NCBI GenBank assembly: GCA_020725605.1
Contig: DYER01000061.1
Coordinates: 1-41,855, forward strand
Length of the DNA: 41,855 nucleotides
Reading direction: 5' to 3'
From: Ammonifex sp.
GTDB taxonomy: Bacteria; Bacillota; Desulfotomaculia; Desulfotomaculales; DYER01
This document shows positions 16,429 through 23,721 of this stretch, one piece after another. A model generated the notes under the pieces. It did no database searches and had not been told where the DNA came from. It saw only the letters and a program-made list of their open reading frames with translations. A program made the position numbers and the translations under genes. Position 1 is the stretch's first letter, and every line of letters begins with the position of its first letter.

Positions 16429-16743
16429 CTACTGCGCGGAGTACTCGCCCCCCGGCACGGCTCCCTCCTCGAGTTCCACCGTGTCGATGATACCCACGAT
16501 GGCCGCATCTACCGGTAGCCGCACGCGGTCCGAAATGGCCCGGGCCGAACTTCCCGTGACCACCAGCACCCTCTCGCCGACCCCCGCGCCCACGGTGTCC
16601 ACCGCCACGAAGGGTTCCGGGAGGCGGCCGTCCGGCCCGGATCCGTCGAGGGGCAGGGGCCTTACGACCAGCAGCTTGTAGCCCACCAGCTCTTCGTCCT
16701 TGCGGGTTGCCACCACGGTACCGATAACCCGGGCGATTAACAT
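16429..16743 (-). CDS. pduN: PduN/EutN/CcmL-family microcompartment vertex protein
   Basis: A 104-residue BMC-P protein; five copies form the pentamer that caps a vertex of the shell. The start MLIARVIGTVVATRKDEELVG is typical of the family (a barrel with the VxATRK signature), followed by DTVGAGVGERVLVVTGSSAR and VDAAIVGIIDTVE. The frame is open to 16785, but ATG 16743 starts the conserved sequence; a GAGGGGGC site lies somewhat far upstream. It is 16 bases after the flavoprotein gene. It is the only BMC-P gene seen here, so it is probably essential for closing the shell. Confidence 0.93.
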   Translation of the reverse strand: MLIARVIGTVVATRKDEELVGYKLLVVRPLPLDGSGPDGRLPEPFVAVDTVGAGVGERVLVVTGSSARAISDRVRLPVDAAIVGIIDTVELEEGAVPGGEYSAQ

Positions 16744-16759
16744 GCCGCCACCCGCCCCC

Positions 16760-17548
16760 TCATTCGGTCTCCAGCAACCGCACACCGTGCTCCGTGGCCA
16801 CGTCCCGCGCCAGGGGCGTCACCAGCACCCCGGGGCCCAGACGGATTTCCCTTCCCTCGCGGGCCGCCGCCAGTATCTCGGCCGCGGTGATCACGCCGCG
16901 GGCCACGGGGGCCGCCGACGGGTGGTGCGCCTTTAGTGCCGCAGCTCTGCCAAGGCCCAGGGTTTCACGGGCCGCCGCCCCCAGGTCGGCCGCGGCCACC
17001 AGCCTGACCCCCAGGGCCTCCACCCGGCGCAGGTTCTCCCGCAGGGCCGCCGCCAGGCCCGGGTGGGCTTCTCCGCCCAGGACCGACCGCCACTCCGGGT
17101 GGTCCGGGTCCGCGGCATCCCGGGCCGCCACCACCGGTAACCCCCTCATCAGGGCTTCCAAAATGAGATTGGGAATCAGGCCCGCAAAGTCCAGCATCGC
17201 GACCCGCGCCGCCGTCTTCCTGGTCAGGACCGGGACCAGCACCCCCCGAATCTCCTGCAAGAGGTGCCAGGCACCCTGCTCTCCGTCCTCTTGCACGATG
17301 TACCCGGAAGGGCAGAGCTCCAGGAGCTCCTCCCTTTTGTGGATGCGGGCCGCGGCCCGGCTACAGGCCATCCTGAAGGTGATCCCCTCGGCCGCAAGCG
17401 CCCGCAACCCTTCCCGTGCCCGCGGCCAGCCTATGGTGCCTCCGGTGAGCAGAACCAGGATGTCCGGTGCCTGTACCGGGTGCCCCAGGCGCCGCAGTAC
17501 CTCCGCCACCACCCGCCGGACCAGTTCCTCGTCGGACAACGGGATCAC
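16760..17548 (-). CDS. Microcompartment-associated flavoprotein-family protein
   Basis: A 262-residue protein resembling the flavoprotein-fold (PF02441-like) proteins found in several BMC loci. It opens with an amphipathic helix, LSDEELVRRVVAEVLRRLG (4-22), like the encapsulation peptides of PduD and PduP. It then has LVLLTGGTIGWPRAREGLRAL, which fits a flavin phosphate loop, and a C-terminal stretch GVITAAEILAAAREGREI found in BMC-linked proteins. No catalytic function is established for this group; a flavin-dependent role in cofactor or redox balance inside the lumen is inferred. It overlaps the EutJ-like stop by four bases (ATGA). Confidence 0.75.
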   Translation of the reverse strand: MIPLSDEELVRRVVAEVLRRLGHPVQAPDILVLLTGGTIGWPRAREGLRALAAEGITFRMACSRAAARIHKREELLELCPSGYIVQEDGEQGAWHLLQEIRGVLVPVLTRKTAARVAMLDFAGLIPNLILEALMRGLPVVAARDAADPDHPEWRSVLGGEAHPGLAAALRENLRRVEALGVRLVAAADLGAAARETLGLGRAAALKAHHPSAAPVARGVITAAEILAAAREGREIRLGPGVLVTPLARDVATEHGVRLLETE

Positions 17549-18381
17549 CTCCCCGCCAGACAGTGCAGAGCGATGCCCAGGGGCGTCACCAGCAAAGGAT
17601 TCGCGGGCCGTACCGCGGGAATGCCGAGCCTTTGCTCCAGTACCCGGTCGAAGTCGGGAAAGGAGACCGCCCCCCCTACGAGGTACACGGTGTCAATCTG
17701 CTGCCCCGCCAGGTGTTGCTCCACGATGGTCGCCACCTTCTCCATGCAGGGCCGGATGACGGGGGCGATTTCCCGCTGGCGGCGGGGGTCGAGCTTCAGC
17801 CTTTCGGCCTCCTCGAAGCCGATCCCGAACCGGCCCGCAATCACCAGGGTAAAGTGGGTTCCCCCGGTGGGCTCGTCGGCGGTATACACCACCCGTCCCT
17901 CCCGCAATACCGAAATACCCGTGGTGCCGCCCCCCACGTCCACCACCGCCCCTTCGGTGACGCCCAGCACGGTGGCCGCGGCCGTGGGCTCGTCCACCAC
18001 CCCGACCACCTCCAGTCCCGCCGCCTCCACCACGTGCACGATGCCGCGCACGTCGGCCACGCTGGTTCCCGGCGGTATTCCGGTGGCCGCCCTCTCCAGC
18101 GGGTAGCGGAGCCGTTCCTGGATTTGCTCCACCATGCGCCGTACGATGGCGATGGCCTCCAGGAACTCCACCACCAGCCCGTCCCGTACCACACGGGCCG
18201 GTGTGAGGGCTCCGGCCACGGGCTGCCCCGCCCGGTTGACCACGGTGACCACCACGTTGGCCGTACCCAGATCCACGCCCACGTACAGCTCGTCGGCTTC
18301 CCCCGCGGCCGGTTCCCGCATGACCCTTTCGAGACGGCGAACCCTTTCCTCGGCCCGGCACAACGCGGCTTTTCCGTTCAT
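17545..18381 (-). CDS. eutJ: EutJ-like actin/Hsp70-fold chaperone
   Basis: A 278-residue protein of the EutJ family, with the actin/Hsp70 ATPase fold. The phosphate loops are GVDLGTANVVVTVVN (near 34-48) and VVDVGGGTTGISVL, and the adenosine motif is YLVGGAVSFP. EutJ is named a chaperonin in ethanolamine operons, with a presumed role in enzyme assembly or reactivation rather than direct proof. An in-frame GTG at 18396 also exists; ATG 18381 has GAGG nearby. Its presence in a Pdu-type operon that already carries pduGH gives the locus a mixed Pdu/Eut character. Confidence 0.88.
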   Translation of the reverse strand: MNGKAALCRAEERVRRLERVMREPAAGEADELYVGVDLGTANVVVTVVNRAGQPVAGALTPARVVRDGLVVEFLEAIAIVRRMVEQIQERLRYPLERAATGIPPGTSVADVRGIVHVVEAAGLEVVGVVDEPTAAATVLGVTEGAVVDVGGGTTGISVLREGRVVYTADEPTGGTHFTLVIAGRFGIGFEEAERLKLDPRRQREIAPVIRPCMEKVATIVEQHLAGQQIDTVYLVGGAVSFPDFDRVLEQRLGIPAVRPANPLLVTPLGIALHCLAGR

Positions 18382-18392
18382 GGCCACCCGCC

Positions 18393-19016
18393 TCACCGGC
18401 CCGTAAGCCCTTCGATGGCCGCCAGCGCGGCCTCCTTGCCGGCCAGGACCTCGGACTCGGTCCCCGACAGGAACATGCGTCCGAAACGGCCGACGTTTCT
18501 GATGTCCACCACCTTCAGGGCCGCGGCCTTTTCCGCCTCGTTGGCCGCCAGTACGATGTAACCGGCCGGCGTGACCTCCAGGACGAAGAGGGTCTCTCCC
18601 GGCACGAGCAGGCCGCCGCGGCGGAACTTGTTGATCAGCTGGGCCTGGTAGGGATCCACGTTGGTGATGATTTGCACCGAGGCGATCCTGGGCTTGATGC
18701 GGTCGCCTTCCTCGAGGCCCAGGTAGTCCAGGATGGCCCGCCCGCCCTGCAGGACCGCGGCCTGGTCCGGGGCGTGGATTTCCATCATGCCGAACTCACG
18801 TTCCACCACCAGGGCCGCCGGCCGCACCGGTGCCGACTTGAGCACGATGTCGGCGATGCGGAAGATTTCGTTACCCGGGCCCACCTCCACGTAGAGTTCG
18901 GACATACCGGCCACGGGAATGTCGCCCTGCACCGTGGTACCCACGTAGGCCGCGTACTGGGGTTGCATGCGGTCGATAAAAACGTAGGTTCTCAGTTCCA
19001 ACCCTCTTTCCGACAA
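18393..19016 (-). CDS. BMC-T shell protein (two fused BMC domains), not PduB-like
   Basis: A 207-residue protein that reads as two BMC-like domains: about 8-110 beginning ELRTYVFIDRMQPQYAAYVG, and about 115-207 ending with FGRMFLSGTESEVLAGKEAA. Such tandem proteins form pseudohexameric trimers, some with a gated central pore. It is clearly different from PduB (25423-26220) and PduT (11661-12215), so the shell has three kinds of tandem protein. The start is TTG at 19016, nine bases after GGGGAG; a second TTG four codons on is possible. The central loop PGNEIFRIADIVLKSA is a good tag for finding relatives. Confidence 0.8.
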   Translation of the reverse strand: MSERGLELRTYVFIDRMQPQYAAYVGTTVQGDIPVAGMSELYVEVGPGNEIFRIADIVLKSAPVRPAALVVEREFGMMEIHAPDQAAVLQGGRAILDYLGLEEGDRIKPRIASVQIITNVDPYQAQLINKFRRGGLLVPGETLFVLEVTPAGYIVLAANEAEKAAALKVVDIRNVGRFGRMFLSGTESEVLAGKEAALAAIEGLTGR

Positions 19017-19052
19017 TACAGTTCACTCCCCGGGGACCGGCCGCTTCCGGTA

Positions 19053-19331
<279 letters not shown>

Positions 19332-19355
19332 ACTACCCTCTCCCTGTCCTCAGTT

Positions 19356-20045
19356 TTACTCCACATTGTGATGGATGCACCTGGAGCGCGGTTCCCCCTT
19401 GCGCCGCGGACAGGCCGGGTCGCCGCAGAGGTTGCACGAAGGCTCTCCGGCCGCCGGGTAGGGCGCGTAGCCTTCCACCTCCGGGACGCCACCGGCGTTC
19501 TCCGGCCGCACCCGCACCCCCGTGACCTCGTGTTCCTCCGGGCCGCCGACCTCGGCGGCGGCCGCCTCCCAGGGCTCCGCAACGGTCACCTCCCCGGCCT
19601 CTGCGGCGGCCGCCTCGTCGGGTTCCGCGCCCCCGGCATCCAAAAACGCGACCCCTTCCCCGACGTCCGGCGTCTCGGGTGCTGCGGCTTCGGGTTTCTC
19701 GCGGGGCTCCCCGCGGTCTTCGGGCACCGCCACCTCTTCCGTTCGCGGCGCCGGCGGCGGAGGCACGTTGTCCGGGCTTTGGACCATGAACTCCAATCCG
19801 GACGCCGGACGCGGAATCACGTGCACCGCCCGTACCGTACCCACCCGAGCCGCGGCGGCCGCACCGGCGCCCACGGCCGCCTGCACCGCCGCCACCTGGC
19901 CGACGACCTTGACCGTGACCAGACCTCCCCGGGCCACCTCGTAACCGACCAGATTCACGTCGGCGGCCTTGGCGGCGGCGTCGGCCGCCTCCACCGCCGC
20001 GGTCAACCCCAAAGTTTCTATGAGTCCCAGCGCCGCGCCCGTCAC
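19356..20045 (-). CDS. pduK: PduK-like BMC-H protein with long C-terminal extension and Cys motif
   Basis: A 229-residue protein. An N-terminal BMC-H domain (about 1-90) is followed by a low-complexity Pro/Glu/Ala-rich linker of about 110 residues. A C-terminal tail then has C204, C207, C212 and C223 ([20 protein letters not shown]), the spacing of the PduK tail thought to bind a metal or iron-sulfur cluster. The pore loop is ARGGLV instead of GSGLV. The frame opens at ATG 20063, but the GTG at 20045 follows GAGGGGGA at proper spacing and begins [12 protein letters not shown]. It starts 36 bases after hairpin element B. Confidence 0.9.
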   Translation of the reverse strand: MTGAALGLIETLGLTAAVEAADAAAKAADVNLVGYEVARGGLVTVKVVGQVAAVQAAVGAGAAAAARVGTVRAVHVIPRPASGLEFMVQSPDNVPPPPAPRTEEVAVPEDRGEPREKPEAAAPETPDVGEGVAFLDAGGAEPDEAAAAEAGEVTVAEPWEAAAAEVGGPEEHEVTGVRVRPENAGGVPEVEGYAPYPAAGEPSCNLCGDPACPRRKGEPRSRCIHHNVE

Positions 20046-20080
20046 CGCCGCTCCCCCTCGCATGGTAATACCCAGACGTC

Positions 20081-20149
20081 CGACTAGGAAATTTGCCCTC
20101 GGAAAGCCTTGCCCGCAGCACGAGTTTACCTGGGCAAAATTCCTAGTCG
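20081..20149. repeat. Palindromic hairpin element, copy B
   Basis: An 18-bp inverted repeat with one mismatch: CGACTAGGAAATTTGCCC at 20081-20098 and GGGCAAAATTCCTAGTCG at 20132-20149, around a 33-base loop. The right arm overlaps the pduH 3' end and encodes its last codons and stop. It is related to copy A at 16319-16386, with paired changes in the outer stem. Confidence 0.8.
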
Positions 20150-20590
20150 TCGCAACACCTGCAATACCACCCCGGCCACGGCGGCCGGGTCAACCCGGCG
20201 GTCCGGCGCGCTCGATCCGCTCCCCGACGGCGGTTGCGAAAGGCCCTCCAGGGGCAACCCCTTCACCAGCCGTCCCGCGTTCTGACCCGCCAGGCGGGCC
20301 TGCGCGGCATCGGCCCGCGGCAGGTGCTGGACCGGCCGCTCCGGTGGCAGCTGGGCGTGGTGCAGCACCACCGTGCCGTCTCCGGCCACGGCCAGCCCCA
20401 CCCGCAAAACCGACCGCCCGGCCGCGCGGTGGGCCAGCGCCACCGCCTCACCACCGGCCACCTCGACCTCCCAGGGGACGCCCTGCTCCTCCAGCCCGGC
20501 GAGCAGCTCGCGCAGAACACTTCCTCCTTCCACCGCCGGATGTACCGTTATCTCGATGGCGGGCTTCCGCGGGCCGACCCCTGCCTCCAC
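20126..20590 (-). CDS. pduH: PduH, small subunit of diol dehydratase reactivase, with C-terminal helix
   Basis: About 154 residues. The first 110 match PduH, the small subunit that swaps onto the dehydratase to release damaged B12: [34 protein letters not shown], the subunit-contact-like [10 protein letters not shown] and [14 protein letters not shown]. After the usual end there is a Ser/Gly/Pro-rich linker and a helix [19 protein letters not shown] that resembles an encapsulation peptide. This is longer than Salmonella PduH (about 115). The start is set at GTG 20590 behind GGGGGTGACGG; the frame is open to 20665 within pduG. The last seven codons lie in hairpin element B. Confidence 0.88.
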   Translation of the reverse strand: MEAGVGPRKPAIEITVHPAVEGGSVLRELLAGLEEQGVPWEVEVAGGEAVALAHRAAGRSVLRVGLAVAGDGTVVLHHAQLPPERPVQHLPRADAAQARLAGQNAGRLVKGLPLEGLSQPPSGSGSSAPDRRVDPAAVAGVVLQVLRRLGILPR

Positions 20591-20607
20591 CGCACCGTCA
20601 CCCCCGT

Positions 20608-22425
20608 CTACCGCCGGCACGCCAGCACCAGCCCCGTGGCCACCGCGTTGCGCGGCCCCTCGCAACCGCGCACGTTGGCCCGCCCCGCCACCACCCCGTA
20701 CTCTGCCAGCTTGCGGGTGATCATTTCCGGGATCTCGAAATCCAGAGCCGAACCGCCCACCAGCACCACGAAGTCCAGGTGCCTGACGTTGCCCGTGGGC
20801 ACCACCTTTTCCAGGGCCCTCAAACTGTTGGTGAGAAAAACCCGTTCCTTGCTGGTGCGCCGCACCGCGCGAATGCGCTCCAGGGGCTGGTCCGTGGCCA
20901 CCGGCGTCATGGTGCCGTCCTCCTCCAGGAGCACGACGCGCCCGAACAGCCTGGGATCCAGGGCCTCCCGGAAGAAATGCACCGTCCCGTCCTCCAGCCG
21001 CATGTGGAAAAGGCTTTCCACCTTGGCCAGCGGGTAGCGCTTCACCTTTTCGGCCAGCTCACGGTCCCGCAGCGCCAGCTCGGAGTCGATGAGCATGGTC
21101 ACCATTTCTCCGGCCCCGGCCAGGTGCACCGTGCGGACCTCCCCGTTGTTCGCGATAAAGGCGGCGTCGGTGGAACCCCCGCCCAGGTCCAGCACCGCCA
21201 GGGGCCGGTCCACGCCGGGCGTGGTGAGGGCACCCAGGACGGCCATTTCGGCCTCCACCCCGCCCAGTTCCACGGCCACGCCGGTTTCCCGTTCCAGGGC
21301 CGAGGCCACCTGCTCCATGGGCAGGCGCGTGGTCTTGACCATGGCGGCCAGGGCCACCGCGTTTTCCGCGGCGAATTCTCCGGCCAGGCCACCCCGCACC
21401 GTCTGGTGCGCCATGGTGTCCACGGCCAGGACGTCCTGAATACGGATGGCCGCCGGCGCCTGGCCCGTCAGTTCGGCCATGGTCTGCCGCACGCGCTGCA
21501 TCATGCCCCCCACGTTGGTGCCGGGTTCCCCGCGTACGTCCCGTAGCGGCCAGGCCCTCTCCACCGCCCTCATCACGGCCTCGGCCCCGTCTTCAATGTT
21601 GACATCCAGGCGCGCCCTCTCGCCCTCAACGGTCAGCACCCCGGCCGGTATGCGCCGCTCGCGCACCTGACCCTGGGGTGTCTTCAGCACCACGGCCGAC
21701 CGGTTGCCGATCAGCGCCCGGGCGATGGGCACGATGGTCTTGGTCTCCTCAGGACCCAGCCCGAAGATGGTGGCGATCCCGTAGGGGTTGCTCAACGTCT
21801 GAATGGCGCGCCCGGGCTCGGCCACCTCCACCGCGGCGGGCACCCCCGGGGGCACCAGTTCGATCAGCGCCACCTCGTCCACCACGGGTATCCTGCGCCC
21901 CAGGCGGTTGTTGAGCAGTACGGCCTCGTCCTTCTGCATGATCGCCCCGGTGACCTGGACGCCCCGGTCCAGGGCGCGGTTGATGAGGGCCGCGGCCCCG
22001 TCGTAGGTGTGGGCCCCGCCCACCACCACGACCACCCGCTCACCCGGGGCCACCCGGTCCAGTTGCTCGAGCGGGACCGTAATCCCCACGCCCAGGCCGG
22101 CCCCTCCCGGAGTGGAGGGGTCGTGGCCGATCATGGTGGACTCCGTGATGATCGTCTCGGTTATGGTTTCCATGGCCACATCGGTGATCACGGGGGTGGC
22201 TTCGTTGAGCCGGATCAGGGACAGGTCCTGCACCCGCAGGCCCACCCGGGCCACCGCGTCCTGCAGCGCCATGACCACCCCCCGCACGTTGGGAAGGGTA
22301 CCCTTGACCCCGGTGGTCCTGGTGATGGCCGAGGCGATGAATTCCGGAGGCCCCGTGGGCCCCAGACGCGCCACGGCCACCTCGGTGGTCACGTTGCCGA
22401 TGTCAACACCCGCCACGAGTCGCAA
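20608..22425 (-). CDS. pduG: PduG, large subunit of diol dehydratase reactivase
   Basis: A protein of about 605 residues with an ATPase fold, which with PduH removes inactivated cobalamin from the dehydratase. It begins LRLVAGVDIGNVTTEVAVA (phosphate loop), then has INEATP-type (LNEATPVITDVAMETITETI) and GHDPSTPGGAGLGVGI segments that match PduG/DhaF closely, and later DLGGGSTDAAFI. The frame is open to 22476, but the TTG at 22425 follows GAGAGGG and gives the family length. A hairpin between pduE and this gene could set lower expression than that of the enzyme subunits. Confidence 0.95.
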   Translation of the reverse strand: MRLVAGVDIGNVTTEVAVARLGPTGPPEFIASAITRTTGVKGTLPNVRGVVMALQDAVARVGLRVQDLSLIRLNEATPVITDVAMETITETIITESTMIGHDPSTPGGAGLGVGITVPLEQLDRVAPGERVVVVVGGAHTYDGAAALINRALDRGVQVTGAIMQKDEAVLLNNRLGRRIPVVDEVALIELVPPGVPAAVEVAEPGRAIQTLSNPYGIATIFGLGPEETKTIVPIARALIGNRSAVVLKTPQGQVRERRIPAGVLTVEGERARLDVNIEDGAEAVMRAVERAWPLRDVRGEPGTNVGGMMQRVRQTMAELTGQAPAAIRIQDVLAVDTMAHQTVRGGLAGEFAAENAVALAAMVKTTRLPMEQVASALERETGVAVELGGVEAEMAVLGALTTPGVDRPLAVLDLGGGSTDAAFIANNGEVRTVHLAGAGEMVTMLIDSELALRDRELAEKVKRYPLAKVESLFHMRLEDGTVHFFREALDPRLFGRVVLLEEDGTMTPVATDQPLERIRAVRRTSKERVFLTNSLRALEKVVPTGNVRHLDFVVLVGGSALDFEIPEMITRKLAEYGVVAGRANVRGCEGPRNAVATGLVLACRR

Positions 22426-22465
22426 TCGCCGACCCTCTCCCCCACCGTTCTGCTTCCGTGGTCGC

Positions 22466-22491
22466 ACCGGGGGCACTCCGGCGTCCCCGGT
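22466..22491 (-). other. Hairpin between pduE and pduG
   Basis: ACCGGGG (22466-22472) pairs perfectly with CCCCGGT (22485-22491) around a 12-base loop in the gap between pduE and pduG. No T-tract follows, so it is not a normal terminator. It might protect the upstream pduCDE message or tune the pduGH level. Confidence 0.35.
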
Positions 22492-22510
22492 CGCCGTCCT
22501 CCCGGAAAAG

Positions 22511-23020
22511 CTACGCCTTCAGCCGGCCGCGCCGCTCGTAGACCTCCGCCGCCTCCCGGATGAAGGCCGCATTGATGCGCGCGCCGTACCTGCTTTCCAG
22601 TTCGTCCGCGATGGCCAGCAGTTCGGCCTTGGTGGAACGGTAGGGCCGCAGGGCGTTGTAGATCTCCAGGATTCTCTCGTCGGGAATGGCCGTCAGTTCG
22701 GCGGCCCGGCGCAGGTTCTCGGCCAGTTGCCGCCGGCCGACCGCCGCGGCGATCTCGGCCTGCAGGCGCAGCGTTTCCGGGGTGATGCGGAATTCGTCGG
22801 CCGTGATCTCGCCCGACATCACGCGCTCCAGAGTGAGTTCGTCCAGGCGGCGGCCGCCGGGCGTGCGCACCAGTTCCGGCCGTTGCGTGGCCAGGGGATA
22901 ATCGCGGGCCGGGTCCAGCCCCCCGCCGACGGCCGGCGCGGGCTTTTCCTCGGGCGCCTGCCGGCCAAGGCTCTTCAGGACCTCCCGCACCACCTGCTGA
23001 ACGAGGCTTTCGTCGATCAT
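22511..23020 (-). CDS. pduE: PduE, small subunit of B12-dependent diol dehydratase
   Basis: A 169-residue gamma subunit of propanediol/glycerol dehydratase. The N-terminus IDESLVQQVVREVLKSLG is an amphipathic helix of the encapsulation type. The body has DYPLATQRPELVRTPGGR, LDELTLERVMSGEI, DFRITPETL-like (EFRITPETLRLQAEIA) and RPYRSTKAELLAIADELES, all family hallmarks. A GTG at 23032 overlaps the AGGAGG ribosome site, so ATG 23020 is the better start. Fifteen bases separate it from pduD. Confidence 0.96.
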   Translation of the reverse strand: MIDESLVQQVVREVLKSLGRQAPEEKPAPAVGGGLDPARDYPLATQRPELVRTPGGRRLDELTLERVMSGEITADEFRITPETLRLQAEIAAAVGRRQLAENLRRAAELTAIPDERILEIYNALRPYRSTKAELLAIADELESRYGARINAAFIREAAEVYERRGRLKA

Positions 23021-23035
23021 TGCTCCGCCCACCTC

Positions 23036-23701
23036 CTAATTCAAGGGCTTGAAGGAAACCTCCAGTTCCACCGGCGGGGCCCCGGGCTGAACGAGTTCGG
23101 TTTCCTTGAGGTGCAGGATGGCCGCCTTGGCCTGGTACTTGGGCCGCGCCATCTGATCGATGCGCACCGGCACCGGTTCCGGTACCTGTCCCTTGGCGTA
23201 GCGCGCGGCGTTGCGCCCGATGGCCCGGTAGGTCTCCGGGTCCAGCACCGGCGACTGGGGAAACAGTTCCAGGTTGTTCAGGGGCTGCAGGTCCCGCTGG
23301 TGGATGAGGGTCGTGCCCCGGGACTGGATGCCCACCGCTATTCCGGAGCCGCTCAACCTGGCCGCCGTGTGACCGATGAAGCCCAGGTCCGAGGTGTGCC
23401 GGACGCGCACCACGCGGGGCTTCAGACCCTCTTCCTCTATGCCGGCCATGAGCTCCCTCAGTACCACGGCATGGGGGATGTCCACGATGGTCTTGCGCAA
23501 CCTCGTGCCGAAGGCCGGTCCCACGCCGATCACCACCTCGTCGGCGGGACCCTGCCCCGCCGGGCCCTTTTCCTCAAGCACCAGTTCCACCCCGGCCGCT
23601 GCCGGTGCCGTTGCCGGGGCCGGCGGTGCCGCGGCGGGTTCTCCCATGGCGCGCAACACCTCGGTAACTATCTGTTCGATCAGCCGCTCGTTGATTTCCA
23701 T
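23036..23701 (-). CDS. pduD: PduD, medium subunit of B12-dependent diol dehydratase
   Basis: A 221-residue beta subunit. It begins with the encapsulation helix [19 protein letters not shown] and an Ala/Pro-rich linker (22-37), which suggests that it brings the whole dehydratase into the compartment. The core has [35 protein letters not shown], the cobalamin-contact region [15 protein letters not shown] and [16 protein letters not shown]. The ATG at 23701 follows GGGAGG at good spacing and the gene lies 20 bases after pduC. Confidence 0.97.
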   Translation of the reverse strand: MEINERLIEQIVTEVLRAMGEPAAAPPAPATAPAAAGVELVLEEKGPAGQGPADEVVIGVGPAFGTRLRKTIVDIPHAVVLRELMAGIEEEGLKPRVVRVRHTSDLGFIGHTAARLSGSGIAVGIQSRGTTLIHQRDLQPLNNLELFPQSPVLDPETYRAIGRNAARYAKGQVPEPVPVRIDQMARPKYQAKAAILHLKETELVQPGAPPVELEVSFKPLN

Positions 23702-23721
23702 AGCCCGTCACCTCCCGGCCG

